Part shown: positions 28,488 to 37,260 of the stretch, one piece after another
How positions within the stretch are numbered: position 1 is the stretch's first letter
Layout: each line of letters begins with the position of its first letter
DNA from: JAOUEA01 sp963821935
GTDB taxonomy: Bacteria; Actinomycetota; UBA4738; HRBIN12
Reading direction: 5' to 3'
NCBI GenBank assembly: GCA_963821935.1
Contig: CAWGFM010000004.1
Span: 806,001-870,000 of the forward strand
DNA length: 64,000 bases
Notes under the pieces: generated by a model
Told to the model about the DNA's origin: nothing
The model's input: only the letters and a program-made list of their open reading frames with translations
Databases searched by the model: none
Position numbers and translations under genes: made by a program

Positions 28488-28871
28488 ATGGCCGACCCGT
28501 GGCAGCTCTGGGAGATCCGGAACCCCGACGGTGGCGCCACCGGCCTCGAGCTCGCGCGAGCGCGGATCGGCATCGTGTCCCGGGTCCTGCTGCACGCGGC
28601 CCCCGAGCGAGTGGACATCGACGTCCTCGATAGCGATGGCGCCGTCCGCGTGCGAGGACGCGATCTCCACGCCGACGGCGCCACGCCCATCTCGCGGATC
28701 ACGATCGACGGCGACACGATGTCGCGTGAGAACGTCTGGCCGACCCAGCAGGACATCGGCACGGTGGTGATCCTGCCCGGCGGCGAGGCCGGCGTCTTGA
28801 CCGAGTGGTGGCACGCCGACGACCGGCGTTCATGGCGTTGGCACATCGAGTTGTCGAACTCGTTGGACTAG
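28488..28871 (+). CDS. Small hypothetical protein
   Basis: A 127-residue protein starting MADPWQLWEIRNPDGG. The start is well supported: TACGCT at 28476-28481 lies exactly 6 nt before ATG 28488, the leaderless spacing used across the window. The sequence is beta-rich (RVLLHAAPERVDIDVLDSDG, DIGTVVILPGGEAGVLTEWW) and ends WHIELSNSLD. No membrane segment or cofactor motif is visible. The stop overlaps the end of the convergent reductase gene by 4 bases. I do not recognise the family. Confidence 0.65.
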   Translation: MADPWQLWEIRNPDGGATGLELARARIGIVSRVLLHAAPERVDIDVLDSDGAVRVRGRDLHADGATPISRITIDGDTMSRENVWPTQQDIGTVVILPGGEAGVLTEWWHADDRRSWRWHIELSNSLD

Positions 28872-29764
28872 ACCGAGCCGCGGGCTTCGCGCTCCAGCTC
28901 TGCGAACAGCCCACTGTGGTCGAGATCGCCGTCGCCGGCATCGATCGCCTTCTGCAGCTGCTGGGTGACCGCCACGAACGACGGGGTGGGCGTCCCGGTC
29001 TCGTTCGCCGCCGCCTCGACGATGCGCGCGTCCTTGCGATGCAGCCGGATCCGGAAGCCAGGGTCGAACGTGCGGTGGAGCATGCGCTGGCCATGCACCT
29101 CCAGGATCTTCGAACCGGCGAACCCGCCCGAGAGCGCCTCGCGCACCCTGGCGGCATCGACGCCGGAGCGTTCTGCCAGCAGCAGGGCTTCGGCGACGGC
29201 CTCGATCGTGGCGCCCACGACCAGCTGGTTGCACGCTTTGCACACCTGACCGGCCCCGCTCGGCCCCACGTGCACGACGTTGGTCCCGAGCACCTCGAAC
29301 ACCGGCCTCGCGCGCTCGAACGCGTCGGCATCGCCGCCCACCATGATCGAGAGCGTCGCATCGGTGGCGCCCTTCTCACCGCCGGACACGGGAGCGTCGA
29401 GCATCGCTACGCCTTCGGCGGCGAACCGTTCCGCCAGCTGTCGCGTCGGGCCCGGGTCGATCGAGCTCATGTCGATCACCAGCGAGCCCTGAGCGGCACC
29501 CTCGATCACACCACCCGTGCCGAAGAGGACATCCTCGACGTCGGGCGTGTCGGGCAGCATCGTGACGACGATGTCGCTCGCACCGGCGACCTCGGCGGGG
29601 CTCGAAGCACGAGACGCCCCCGCCTCCACCGCCATCTCGACCGGTCCCGCACTTCGGGAGTGCACGGTGAGCGGGTATCCGGCTGCCAGCAGGTTCCTCG
29701 CCATCGGCGTGCCCATGATCCCCAGGCCGATGAACCCGATCCGTTCGGAAGGACGCGAACTCAA
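28868..29764 (-). CDS. garR: Beta-hydroxyacid dehydrogenase, tartronate semialdehyde reductase-like
   Basis: A 298-residue NAD(P)-dependent enzyme. The Rossmann GLGIMG is at residues 13-18, the substrate loop DAPVSGGE at 123-130, and the catalytic lysine region GAGQVCKACNQ has Lys176. These fit the 2-hydroxy-3-oxopropionate (tartronate semialdehyde) reductase / 3-hydroxyisobutyrate dehydrogenase family; the KACNQ motif favours GarR/GlxR. The TTG start has GGAGG about 9 nt upstream and lies 4 nt after the aminotransferase stop. It ends the potDCBA-aminotransferase operon, suggesting reduction of a semialdehyde made by transamination. Confidence 0.85.
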   Translation of the reverse strand: MSSRPSERIGFIGLGIMGTPMARNLLAAGYPLTVHSRSAGPVEMAVEAGASRASSPAEVAGASDIVVTMLPDTPDVEDVLFGTGGVIEGAAQGSLVIDMSSIDPGPTRQLAERFAAEGVAMLDAPVSGGEKGATDATLSIMVGGDADAFERARPVFEVLGTNVVHVGPSGAGQVCKACNQLVVGATIEAVAEALLLAERSGVDAARVREALSGGFAGSKILEVHGQRMLHRTFDPGFRIRLHRKDARIVEAAANETGTPTPSFVAVTQQLQKAIDAGDGDLDHSGLFAELEREARGSV

Positions 29765-29768
29765 GCTC

Positions 29769-31103
29769 TCAGTCCTCCATCGCCGCGTCGCTGATCTCCA
29801 ACGCTCGGTCGATGATCTCGAAGCCTTCGGCGAGCTGCTCCTCGTTGATGCACAGCGGTGGGTTCGTCATGACGTTCCACCACCGGATGAACGTGGTGAG
29901 CCCGTTGTCGATCAGGAATCGGTTCAGCTGCTGCATGGTCTCGTTCACGGTGTTGAACGGCGACAGCGGCTCCATGGTCTCCCGGCTCTTGACCAGCTCG
30001 AGGATGCCGAACAGCCCGATGTTGCGGTAGCGCCCAACGCTGGGGTGCTTCGCCGCGAGCGACTCGTGGTGGGCGCGCATGACCGGCTCCATACGCTTGG
30101 CGTTGCCGACCAGGTCGTCGTCCTCCAGCACGTCGATGGCGGCGAGCGCGGCAGCCACCCCGAGCGGGTGGGTGTTGTAGGTGAGCCCGCCCCAGAACAC
30201 GTTGTCCTCGAAGTGCTCCGCCACCTGCGGGGTGATACCCACGGCTCCCAGCGGGGCGTAGGACGAGGTGAGACCCTTCGCCGTCGTGATGAGATCGGGC
30301 ACGACGTCCCAGTGGTTGATGGCGAACCATTCGCCGGTCCGGCCCCACCCGCACATGACCTCGTCGGCGATCATCATGATGCCGTGGCGTGTGCACAGCT
30401 CGCGCACGCCCTGGATGTAGCCGTCGGGCGGGATCAGCACGCCGTTCGTGCCGGCAACCGTCTCCAGGATGAAGGCCGCGATCGTGCCGGGGCCCTCCAA
30501 CTGGATCGTTTCCTCCAGCCGCGCGAGCGCGGTCTGCGCGTCGTCCAGATCGCGAGCGGGGCCGTGGTAGGGGTCGAGCACGTGGACGATGCCCGGCATC
30601 GCCGGCTGCTCGTTGGGCCAGCGCCGAGGATCGCCGGTCATCATCATGGTGGCGTACGTCGAGCCGTGGTAGCTGCGGTAGTGCGCCAGCACCTTCTGGC
30701 GACCGGTCACCATCTTCGCGATCTTCACGGCGTTCTCGTTGGCTTCGGCGCCCGCCAGGGTGAAGAACGTCTTCTCGATGTCACCGGGCCAGAGGCCCGC
30801 GAGACGCTTGCCCAACACCGCGCGCCCCTCGAACGCCTGGAAGGGCGAGATGTAGGGAAGCCTCTCCGCCTGACGGGCGATCGCCTCGGCGACGCGCTTG
30901 TCGCCGTGCCCGATGTTGACGCCCATCAGCTGCGAGCTGAAGTCGATCCACTTCCGCCCGTCGGTGCCGTACATGTAGACGCCCTCGGCACGATCGATCG
31001 CCAAGGGGGCAGCCTTCGACTGGGCCTGCCAGTCGTACAGCGTGTACCGCTTCGAATCGGCGACGATCTGCTCGGCCGACATGGAGCCGATCTCGGTGAC
31101 CAT
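29769..31103 (-). CDS. Class III PLP-dependent aminotransferase (omega-amino acid/amine-pyruvate type)
   Basis: A 444-residue fold-type I aminotransferase. The PLP lysine is Lys276 (LITTAKGLTSSYAPLG), the ring-binding Asp is Asp247 (IADEVMCGWGRTG), and GAEANENAVKIAK is the conserved N-domain motif. The start MVTEIGSMSAEQ and the motif set resemble omega-amino-acid, taurine or beta-alanine pyruvate transaminases. It lies 20 nt downstream of potA and is followed at once by the GarR-like reductase, giving an import, transamination, semialdehyde reduction order. The amine substrate is unknown. Confidence 0.87.
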   Translation of the reverse strand: MVTEIGSMSAEQIVADSKRYTLYDWQAQSKAAPLAIDRAEGVYMYGTDGRKWIDFSSQLMGVNIGHGDKRVAEAIARQAERLPYISPFQAFEGRAVLGKRLAGLWPGDIEKTFFTLAGAEANENAVKIAKMVTGRQKVLAHYRSYHGSTYATMMMTGDPRRWPNEQPAMPGIVHVLDPYHGPARDLDDAQTALARLEETIQLEGPGTIAAFILETVAGTNGVLIPPDGYIQGVRELCTRHGIMMIADEVMCGWGRTGEWFAINHWDVVPDLITTAKGLTSSYAPLGAVGITPQVAEHFEDNVFWGGLTYNTHPLGVAAALAAIDVLEDDDLVGNAKRMEPVMRAHHESLAAKHPSVGRYRNIGLFGILELVKSRETMEPLSPFNTVNETMQQLNRFLIDNGLTTFIRWWNVMTNPPLCINEEQLAEGFEIIDRALEISDAAMED

Positions 31104-31123
31104 GGCGCTTCCCGTTCCTCTCG

Positions 31124-32299
31124 TCAGGTGGCGTGGGTGATCGATGCTGCGTCCGGGGAGGACCCCACGACGTAGCTGTGCTCGGCGGCCCAGTGCAAGG
31201 TCACTTGCTGTCCGGGCCGTGGATCGTCGCCACCCACCTCGTCGTTCAGCCGGTGCACGGTGAGCTTCTCCCCGGTCGGGAGCAGCACGATCAGCTGGGT
31301 GACCGAGCCGAGGTAGACGACGTCGATGACGGTGCCACCCACGCGCGACGCTCGGCCGTCGACGTCGCCACTCGCCAGTTTGATCCACTCGGGACGGACG
31401 GTGATCGTCGTGTGGTCGCCCGTGCCGGCCGCACCGGCGGCTCCGGTCGCGCCCCCGTCCGGGCGGGCGGCCAGGATGCGCTGATCCTCGCCCAGGTCCA
31501 TCGTCAGCACGCCGTCGTCCCGGCGGTCGATCCGCAGGTCGATCAGGTTCGATGTGCCGATGAATCCCGCCACGAACGCGCTCACCGGTCGCTGATAGAG
31601 CTCCCGCGGCGTCGCCAGCTGCTCGACCACCCCGCCGTTCATCACCGCGATGCGGTCGCTCATGGTCATGGCCTCTTCCTGGTCGTGCGTGACGTAGACG
31701 AAGGTCGTGCCCGTGCGTTGCTGCAGGTCCTTCAGCTCCAGCTGCATCTCCTTGCGCAACTTCAGGTCGAGCGCGCCGAGCGGCTCGTCCAGCAGCAAGG
31801 CGGCGGGACGGTTGATGAGCGCCCGACCCAGCGCCACGCGCTGCTGCTGCCCGCCGGAGAGCTGTCCGGGTCGCCGGTCCTCGTAACCCTCCAGTCGCAC
31901 GACGCGCAGGATCTCGGCGAGCCGCTCGGCGGTCTCCGTGCGGGAGAGCTTCTTGATCTTGGGGCCGAACGCGATGTTCTGAACCACGCTCATGTGCGGG
32001 AACAACCCATACGCCTGGAAGACCATGTTCACGTTCCGCTTGGCGGGCGGGACGTGCGTCACCTCTCCGCCTTGGAGCAGGATCCGTCCCGCGTCCGGCG
32101 TCTCGAACCCGGCGATCATGCGCAGCGTGGTGGTCTTGCCGCAGCCGCTGGGCCCCAGCATCGAGAAGAACTCCCCACCGGGGATCGTCAGCGAGACATC
32201 GTCGACCGCGGTCACGTCGTCGAAGCGTTTCGTGACCCGTTCGACCTGGATCTCGCCCTCGCGGTCCGGGTCGACCTGCACGTCGCGCTCCACACTCAT
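31124..32299 (-). CDS. potA: Spermidine/putrescine-type ABC importer ATPase (PotA-like)
   Basis: A 391-residue ABC ATPase. Walker A is GPSGCGKTTT (about residues 49-58), the Q-loop is FQAYGLFPHM, the signature is LSGGQQQRVALGRAL, and Walker B is LLLDEPLGALD. The TOBE-type regulatory domain follows from about residue 285 (TVRPEWIKL, VVYLGSVTQLIV). A Gly/Ala-rich insertion (GGATGAAGAAGTG) interrupts the TOBE region. It powers the PotBC permease. Its start overlaps the potB stop (ATGA). Confidence 0.93.
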   Translation of the reverse strand: MSVERDVQVDPDREGEIQVERVTKRFDDVTAVDDVSLTIPGGEFFSMLGPSGCGKTTTLRMIAGFETPDAGRILLQGGEVTHVPPAKRNVNMVFQAYGLFPHMSVVQNIAFGPKIKKLSRTETAERLAEILRVVRLEGYEDRRPGQLSGGQQQRVALGRALINRPAALLLDEPLGALDLKLRKEMQLELKDLQQRTGTTFVYVTHDQEEAMTMSDRIAVMNGGVVEQLATPRELYQRPVSAFVAGFIGTSNLIDLRIDRRDDGVLTMDLGEDQRILAARPDGGATGAAGAAGTGDHTTITVRPEWIKLASGDVDGRASRVGGTVIDVVYLGSVTQLIVLLPTGEKLTVHRLNDEVGGDDPRPGQQVTLHWAAEHSYVVGSSPDAASITHAT

Positions 32300-33183
32300 G
32301 CGTCGATCCTGTTCAGTCGGGCGAGCCGGTAGGCCACGAACGCGAGGCCCACCGACATCGCGAGCAGGAGCAGGTTGAGCGCCGATCCGGCGCCCCAGTC
32401 ACCCTGCCCCAAGATCAGGTCCCGGACCCGCTGGCCCATCATGTAGGAGGTGGTCCCGCCCACGATGTCGGACGTCACGAAGTCGGTGAGCATCGGGATG
32501 TACACCAGGATCATGGCCACGAAGATGCCCGGGGCGGCCAGCGGGATCAGGATCTTGCGCGATTGCTGCCACCAGCCCGCACCCAGGTCGGTGGCGGCTT
32601 CGAACATGGCGGGCTCGATCGCCTTCATGGCGGCGTAGATCGGGATCGTCGTGTACGTGATGTACGTCGTGGTCAAGGTCAGGATCACCGCGAACTCGCT
32701 GTACAGCAGCCATTCCACCGGGGGTCCGGGGATCATCCAGTTGAGGATGCCGTTGCGCCCCAGGATCACCTGCCAGGCGTACACCTTGACGACCGGCGCC
32801 AGCTCGTCGGCGAGGACCAGCGACAGCAGCAAGAACATCTCCCACTTCGCCGCCTTGAAGACCATGTAGTAGGCCAGCGGCACCGCGATCACCAACATGA
32901 TCCCCATCGACAGGCTGGCGATGAACGCGGTGCGGATCGCGATCTGCAGGTTGAGCCCGTCGGTGAGCACCTCGATGTAGTGGCTCAACGTGTAGCCGCT
33001 GTCCACTCTGGGCGGGAACTGCACCACGCTCATCTGCGCCATGATCAGGAAGGGCAACAGGAAGAACAGGATCAACAGCGTGACGGGTGCGAACAGGATG
33101 CCCATCGCCCCCCGGCCCGAGCCCGACGGGCGCTTGCGCAGTGAGCCGCGTTGGATCTCGATCGTGTCGCCCACGGTGGCCAT
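32296..33183 (-). CDS. potB: ABC importer permease, PotB-like
   Basis: A 295-residue inner-membrane permease with six hydrophobic helices beginning at about residue 28 (MGILFAPVTLLILFFLLPFL). The EAA loop is present as EPAMFEAATDLGAGWWQQSRKILIPLAAPG (split at residues about 196-225); it docks on PotA. Length and loop spacing fit the spermidine/putrescine PotB family. The ATG overlaps the potC stop (TGATG). Confidence 0.92.
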   Translation of the reverse strand: MATVGDTIEIQRGSLRKRPSGSGRGAMGILFAPVTLLILFFLLPFLIMAQMSVVQFPPRVDSGYTLSHYIEVLTDGLNLQIAIRTAFIASLSMGIMLVIAVPLAYYMVFKAAKWEMFLLLSLVLADELAPVVKVYAWQVILGRNGILNWMIPGPPVEWLLYSEFAVILTLTTTYITYTTIPIYAAMKAIEPAMFEAATDLGAGWWQQSRKILIPLAAPGIFVAMILVYIPMLTDFVTSDIVGGTTSYMMGQRVRDLILGQGDWGAGSALNLLLLAMSVGLAFVAYRLARLNRIDA

Positions 33184-34097
33184 CAGGTCTTCGCCCCCGC
33201 AGCGACCGCCTCGGTGCCGGCGATCAGGCTCTTCGCGCCTTCGTCACCCGAGCGCGAGCGCAGCAGCCATAGCGCGAACCAGATGATGACGATCTGGGCG
33301 ACCGAGATGATCGCCGAGATCGCGTTGACGACGGCCGTGTGGTCGGGGTTGCGTACCGACGAGTAGACCCACACGGGGAACGTCTGCTGGAAGCCCAGCG
33401 TGAACGCGCTGATCTCGTAGTTGTTGAACGACCAGGTGAAGGCGAAGATGCCGGCCGCCGCCAGCGCCGGAAAGATGTGGGGCATGATGATGTGCCGCAG
33501 GACCTGCATACGGGAGCACCCCAGGTCGATCGCGGCTTCCTCCTGCACCTTCTGGAACCGGAACAGTTGGGCTGCCACGATGGCGGTCACCAGCGGGAAC
33601 GTGCAGATCGTCTGTGTCGCGATCACGGTTCGCAGGCTGAGGTCGACGTTGGCTCGCGAATACGCCATGAGCGCCGCGATGCCGATGATGAGCCACGGCA
33701 GCACCAGCGGCGCACCCACCAGACCGCCGATCATCGCCCGACCGCGGAAGCGGAAACGCGTCAGCCCGAACGCGGCCAAGGTCCCCAGGACCAAGCACAG
33801 CGGCGCCACCACGAGGGCCACGACGAACGAGTTGCCGATGGCTTGACGCAAGGTGGGATCGGACAGCGCGTCCGTGTACCAGTGCATCGTGAACCCCTCG
33901 AGCGGGAAGGCCAGCACGCTCGAGTCGTTGAACGAGAACAGCACCAGGATCACGAGCGGGCCGAAGAGCGCGAGCATCACGAGCGCCAGGAACGCCCGCC
34001 AGCCCCAGGTGTTCGCGGCGCGCCGGCGCCGTGCCCTCGCAGCCGCCGGCACGTCGGTGATCGCGAGCCCGGATGACTCGTGGACCGCCTGGGCCAC
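33183..34097 (-). CDS. potC: ABC importer permease, PotC-like
   Basis: A 304-residue permease. The first helix follows a basic segment (ARARRRRAANTWGWRAFLA), and the EAA loop reads QEEAAIDLGCSRMQVLRHIIMPHIFP (split across about residues 206-231). The GTG at 34097 overlaps the potD stop by one base (TAGTG) and is my preferred start; an ATG at 34121 would overlap potD by 25 bases. It pairs with PotB to form the translocation pore. Confidence 0.91.
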   Translation of the reverse strand: MAQAVHESSGLAITDVPAAARARRRRAANTWGWRAFLALVMLALFGPLVILVLFSFNDSSVLAFPLEGFTMHWYTDALSDPTLRQAIGNSFVVALVVAPLCLVLGTLAAFGLTRFRFRGRAMIGGLVGAPLVLPWLIIGIAALMAYSRANVDLSLRTVIATQTICTFPLVTAIVAAQLFRFQKVQEEAAIDLGCSRMQVLRHIIMPHIFPALAAAGIFAFTWSFNNYEISAFTLGFQQTFPVWVYSSVRNPDHTAVVNAISAIISVAQIVIIWFALWLLRSRSGDEGAKSLIAGTEAVAAGAKT

Positions 34098-35212
34098 TAC
34101 GACGCCTTGACCTCGGTCCATGCCGCGATCCAGGCCTCACGGTTGTCGGGCGGACTCGCCGGGATCGCATTCTCCAGGGTGAAGAGCGAATCTAGGGCGG
34201 CTTCCTCGACGATCTTGTTGGGGACCGCATCGATGATGCCCTGGTTCGAGGTGAGGAAGGTGAAGTTGGTCGCCGCGTAGATCTGTGGAGGCAGCGACGT
34301 GTACCAGTTGAGCAGCGCGTAGGCGGCGTCCAGGTTCTCCTCGGCGATGTCGGGGCTGATGCCGTACCCGCAGGTCCACAGCATCTGGCCTTCCTCGGCC
34401 GTCGCGAACTGCACGTTGATCCCGTCGCGCTCGCGCATGAGCTTGGCATCGCCCGGGTAGCCGGACGCGATGATCACTTCGCCCGACTTGAACTGCGCCC
34501 GGATGTCGGCCTGCCCCTTCCAGAAGGTGCGGAACTGCTCTCGATGATCCTTCAGGTACTGGGTGACCTGCACGAGCTGCTCGTCGGTCATCTCGAGCGG
34601 GTTCTGGATGCCGTTCGCGAGCGCGCCCACGTCCAGCGCGGTGATGGCGAGGTCCTCGAGCGAGGCGCGCCCCGCGTACTGCGGATCGAACAGGTCCTGC
34701 CATGACGTGGGCGGGGTGGTGACCTCGTCCGCGTTGTACATGATCCCCGCGGTGCCGGCATCGACCGGCACGATGAAGATTTCGCCGTCGACCTGGACAC
34801 CAGGGAGCTCCTTCATGATGGGCCAGATCTGATCCCAGTGCTCGAGGCGGGAGACATCCAGGGGCTGGTACATGCCCTTGTTCACCATCTCGAGCGTGGC
34901 TTCGTCGACGCAGCTGTTGATGACGTCGGCATCGAACCCCGCCTGGATCTTGGCCACGGCCTCCTCGTTCGATCCGAAGGATGCAGTCTCGAGTTCGATG
35001 TTGGGGTAGGTCTCGTAGAAGGTCTCCATGTACTCCGGGTCGAACCCGTCGGCGTAGGAGTACAGGCGCAGCGTGCCCGTGATCGAGGCCGGATCACCAG
35101 GCGTCGCACCGCCCGCGCTGGGCGCAGGATCGTCGCCTCCGCCGCCGCACGCCACCATCACCGTGATCAGCGACAGCGCAACGACGGCACCTCGAAACCC
35201 CCATGTCCGCAT
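34097..35212 (-). CDS. potD: ABC importer substrate-binding lipoprotein, PotD-like
   Basis: A 371-residue periplasmic-type binding protein anchored as a lipoprotein. The signal peptide ends with lipobox VMVACGGGG (Cys22). The mature part has RLYSYADGFDPEYMETFYE and FDADVINSCVDEATLEMV, typical of the PotD/PotF fold. Polyamine family members are named from this layout, but ligand-binding residues cannot be confirmed by eye, so the ligand may be another cationic amine or amino acid. A sigma70-like promoter (35286-35314) overlaps operator 1, placing the whole pot operon under the GntR-type regulator inferred here. Confidence 0.9.
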   Translation of the reverse strand: MRTWGFRGAVVALSLITVMVACGGGGDDPAPSAGGATPGDPASITGTLRLYSYADGFDPEYMETFYETYPNIELETASFGSNEEAVAKIQAGFDADVINSCVDEATLEMVNKGMYQPLDVSRLEHWDQIWPIMKELPGVQVDGEIFIVPVDAGTAGIMYNADEVTTPPTSWQDLFDPQYAGRASLEDLAITALDVGALANGIQNPLEMTDEQLVQVTQYLKDHREQFRTFWKGQADIRAQFKSGEVIIASGYPGDAKLMRERDGINVQFATAEEGQMLWTCGYGISPDIAEENLDAAYALLNWYTSLPPQIYAATNFTFLTSNQGIIDAVPNKIVEEAALDSLFTLENAIPASPPDNREAWIAAWTEVKAS

Positions 35213-35285
35213 CGTGGTCCTTCCCCTCCTTCGCCGTGGTCGGGCCCTTCGAGCGGTCCCGAGGCTCCACGGTGGGTCAACGCCG

Positions 35286-35314
35286 AACCTAGGTCAAGGC
35301 AGGTAGATTGTCAA
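35286..35314 (-). promoter_or_regulatory. Sigma70-like promoter of the potDCBA operon
   Basis: On the minus strand TTGACA (35314-35309) and TAGGTT (35291-35286) are separated by exactly 17 bp. The leader to potD is about 70 nt. The -35 box lies inside operator 1, so a bound regulator would block RNA polymerase. Confidence 0.7.
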
Positions 35315-35326
35315 CCGTCAACAATC
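35306..35326. promoter_or_regulatory. Operator 1: GntR/FadR-type motif upstream of potD
   Basis: The outer arms GATTGT and ACAATC form an inverted repeat around a core containing two TTGAC half-sites (minus strand core TTGTTGACGGTTGAC). Four related motifs occur in the window at 36060, 43689, 47554 and 49804, always at promoters. The regulator is probably the FCD-domain GntR protein encoded 14 bp away. Confidence 0.7.
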
Positions 35327-35339
35327 TTCGCCTGTCGGC

Positions 35340-36038
35340 TCAGCGCTCCGCCGGTTCCTTCCTCGCAACGACTCCAGCGATCAGCTCACCGGCGTGTTCA
35401 GCATGCTCAGCCAGCAATCGAGCCGATCGTTCCTCATCACCGGATGCGATGGCATCCACGAACGGACGATGCTGATGCGAGATCTCGTCCAGCGATCGCA
35501 ACACCCGCTCATCCAGTCGCAGCAGACCCTTCAGGGTCGGGACATAGCGCATGAACACGTCGAGGATCCTTGAATTTCCGCACAGTTGGCAGAGCCCTTC
35601 GTGGAACGCCAGATCCGCTCGGGAGACGGCGACGGCATCCCCCGAGGCCACCGCGGCATCGATGTCGTCCGCAAGCGCACCGAGGCGGGCGATGGCGGCC
35701 TGGTCACGGTCCCGGGCAAGCAGCCGGGCAGCGCGACTCTCCAACGCGGCACGAAGGCCGTAGATCTCTCGGACGTCGTCGGCGGTCAGGCTCACCACGA
35801 ACGTGCCGCGACGCGGCTCCTCGTTCAGCAGTCCCTCGGCCCGCAGCAGCTTGAAGGCTTCACGCACGGGCCCACGGCTGATGTCGAGCTGCTCGGCGAT
35901 GCGGGCTTCTACCAGGTGTTCCCCCTGGGCGAACCCGCCGGCCAGGATCTGCTCCCGGATGCGGTCCGCGGCGTCCTCGGCAAGGGAACGAGGCGCTTGG
36001 AGTGGCATCAGGGTGGTCGAGACCAGATCGTCGCTCAT
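35340..36038 (-). CDS. GntR family transcriptional regulator, FadR subfamily (FCD domain)
   Basis: A 232-residue regulator. The N-terminal winged helix (residues about 18-85) contains GEHLVEARIAEQLDISRGPVREAFKLL, the GntR signature, and the wing EEPRRGTFVV. The C-terminal all-helical FCD domain has ADLAFHEGLC and HQHRPFVDAI, whose Asp/His residues usually bind a metal and the effector. Start ATG 36038 has TACGAT at 36045-36050, 6 nt upstream, and operator 2 lies just beyond it near the -35 position, indicating autoregulation. It is divergent from the enolase-superfamily gene. Confidence 0.92.
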   Translation of the reverse strand: MSDDLVSTTLMPLQAPRSLAEDAADRIREQILAGGFAQGEHLVEARIAEQLDISRGPVREAFKLLRAEGLLNEEPRRGTFVVSLTADDVREIYGLRAALESRAARLLARDRDQAAIARLGALADDIDAAVASGDAVAVSRADLAFHEGLCQLCGNSRILDVFMRYVPTLKGLLRLDERVLRSLDEISHQHRPFVDAIASGDEERSARLLAEHAEHAGELIAGVVARKEPAER

Positions 36039-36044
36039 CGCCGT

Positions 36045-36050
36045 ATCGTA
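36045..36050 (-). promoter_or_regulatory. Leaderless -10 element of the gntR-family gene
   Basis: TACGAT on the minus strand lies 6 nt before the ATG at 36038. Operator 2 begins 10 bp further upstream, covering the expected -35 region. Confidence 0.6.
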
Positions 36051-36059
36051 GCATTCGGC

Positions 36060-36077
36060 TGTTGACAGTTGACCAAC
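36060..36077. promoter_or_regulatory. Operator 2: GntR-type motif between gntR and the enolase-superfamily gene
   Basis: TGTTGACAGTTGACCAAC contains the same two TTGAC half-sites with 2-bp spacing as operator 1. It sits in the 70-bp divergent intergenic region and could control both genes. Confidence 0.65.
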
Positions 36078-36108
36078 GACCGGATCATGGAAGGGAGGGC
36101 GGGCCCCG

Positions 36109-37260
36109 ATGCCGTCGATCGCATCGATCGAGGTCCGAGCATCGGCTCCCGACGTCGAACGGTTCCGGTACACCTCGACCGAAGACGAGGTCTACACGAC
36201 CACCACCCTGGTCCGCATCACCGACGACGCCGGCACCGTCGGCCTGGGGGCATACGACTCCGACTCTTTCGGCGACTGGGATCGATCCCCGATGGAAACC
36301 CTGACGACGATCGTGCCGCGATTGATCGGCACCGATCCCGATGATGTGGACTCGATCCAGGCCACGCTCACCGAGGACGGCACCTCGCCCTTCGCCCCGG
36401 CGGTGCGTTCGGCGATCGACATCGCGTGCTGGGATATGGCGGCACGTCGGGCCGGTCAACCGCTCCATCGCCGGCTGGGTGGCGATGGGACCGTGACGGG
36501 CCTGCCGTCTTACGCCTCGGTGCCGACGCTCGGCGACGATCGCTCCTACCTCGGCGCGATCGAGGACCTCGTGGAGCGCGGATTCACGGCGATCAAGGTG
36601 CACGCGTGGGGCGACCCCTCGCGCGACGCGGATCTGCTGCGGACGGTGCGAGGCCGGTTCGACTCGCTGGTGATCATGCACGACGCGGAGGGGCGGTACG
36701 ACCGCGACGGCGCCCTGTTCGTTGCGCGTGCGTGTGCCGACGTCGGCGCACGGTGGTTCGAAGCGCCCCTGCCGGACTTCGATCTGGCCGGCTACCGAGA
36801 TCTTCGCGCCGACGTGCCCGGCGTCCCGATCCTTCCGGCGGGCGATGCGATCTGGGACCCGCGCCTGCTGGCCGAGGTCGTGCGCGAACCTCCCTGGGAC
36901 GCGGTCCGATTCGATGTCTCGTTCGTGGGGGGTCTCACCCCGACACGAGCGCTGATGTCGGTCGCCGAGGACGCCGGCCTTCCGGTCGAGCTGATCAGCT
37001 ATGGCCACACCGTGATCCAGGCCGCGAACCTGCATGCCGCGCTGGCGTTCGGAAGGACCTCCTACTTCGAACAGGCGGTGCCACCCGAGCCGTTCGAACA
37101 CGGGGTGGTGCGACCGCTGCGCACCGGCCTCGACGGGTCCATCGAGGTGACGGACCGGCCGGGGCTGGGGATCGATCTGGATGATGCGACGCTGGCGACC
37201 GCGACGCTCGGGCTCATCAGAGCCGGCGCCGACCGACCAGACGAGCGAACGGGAGGATGA
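36109..37260 (+). CDS. Mandelate racemase/muconate lactonizing enzyme (enolase superfamily) protein
   Basis: A 383-residue enolase-superfamily protein. The catalytic KxH motif is Lys163-Val-His165 (FTAIKVHAWGDP). Probable Mg ligands are Asp192 (IMHDAEGRYD), Glu218 (FEAPLPDFD) and Asp246 (AGDAIWD). A C-terminal HTVIQAANLH segment carries a candidate catalytic His. This arrangement is that of the mandelate racemase-like subgroup, mostly acid-sugar dehydratases or racemases that remove an alpha proton from a carboxylate. AAGGGAGG precedes the ATG. The next gene overlaps (ATGA), pairing it with an SDR dehydrogenase. Substrate unknown. Confidence 0.88.
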   Translation: MPSIASIEVRASAPDVERFRYTSTEDEVYTTTTLVRITDDAGTVGLGAYDSDSFGDWDRSPMETLTTIVPRLIGTDPDDVDSIQATLTEDGTSPFAPAVRSAIDIACWDMAARRAGQPLHRRLGGDGTVTGLPSYASVPTLGDDRSYLGAIEDLVERGFTAIKVHAWGDPSRDADLLRTVRGRFDSLVIMHDAEGRYDRDGALFVARACADVGARWFEAPLPDFDLAGYRDLRADVPGVPILPAGDAIWDPRLLAEVVREPPWDAVRFDVSFVGGLTPTRALMSVAEDAGLPVELISYGHTVIQAANLHAALAFGRTSYFEQAVPPEPFEHGVVRPLRTGLDGSIEVTDRPGLGIDLDDATLATATLGLIRAGADRPDERTGG

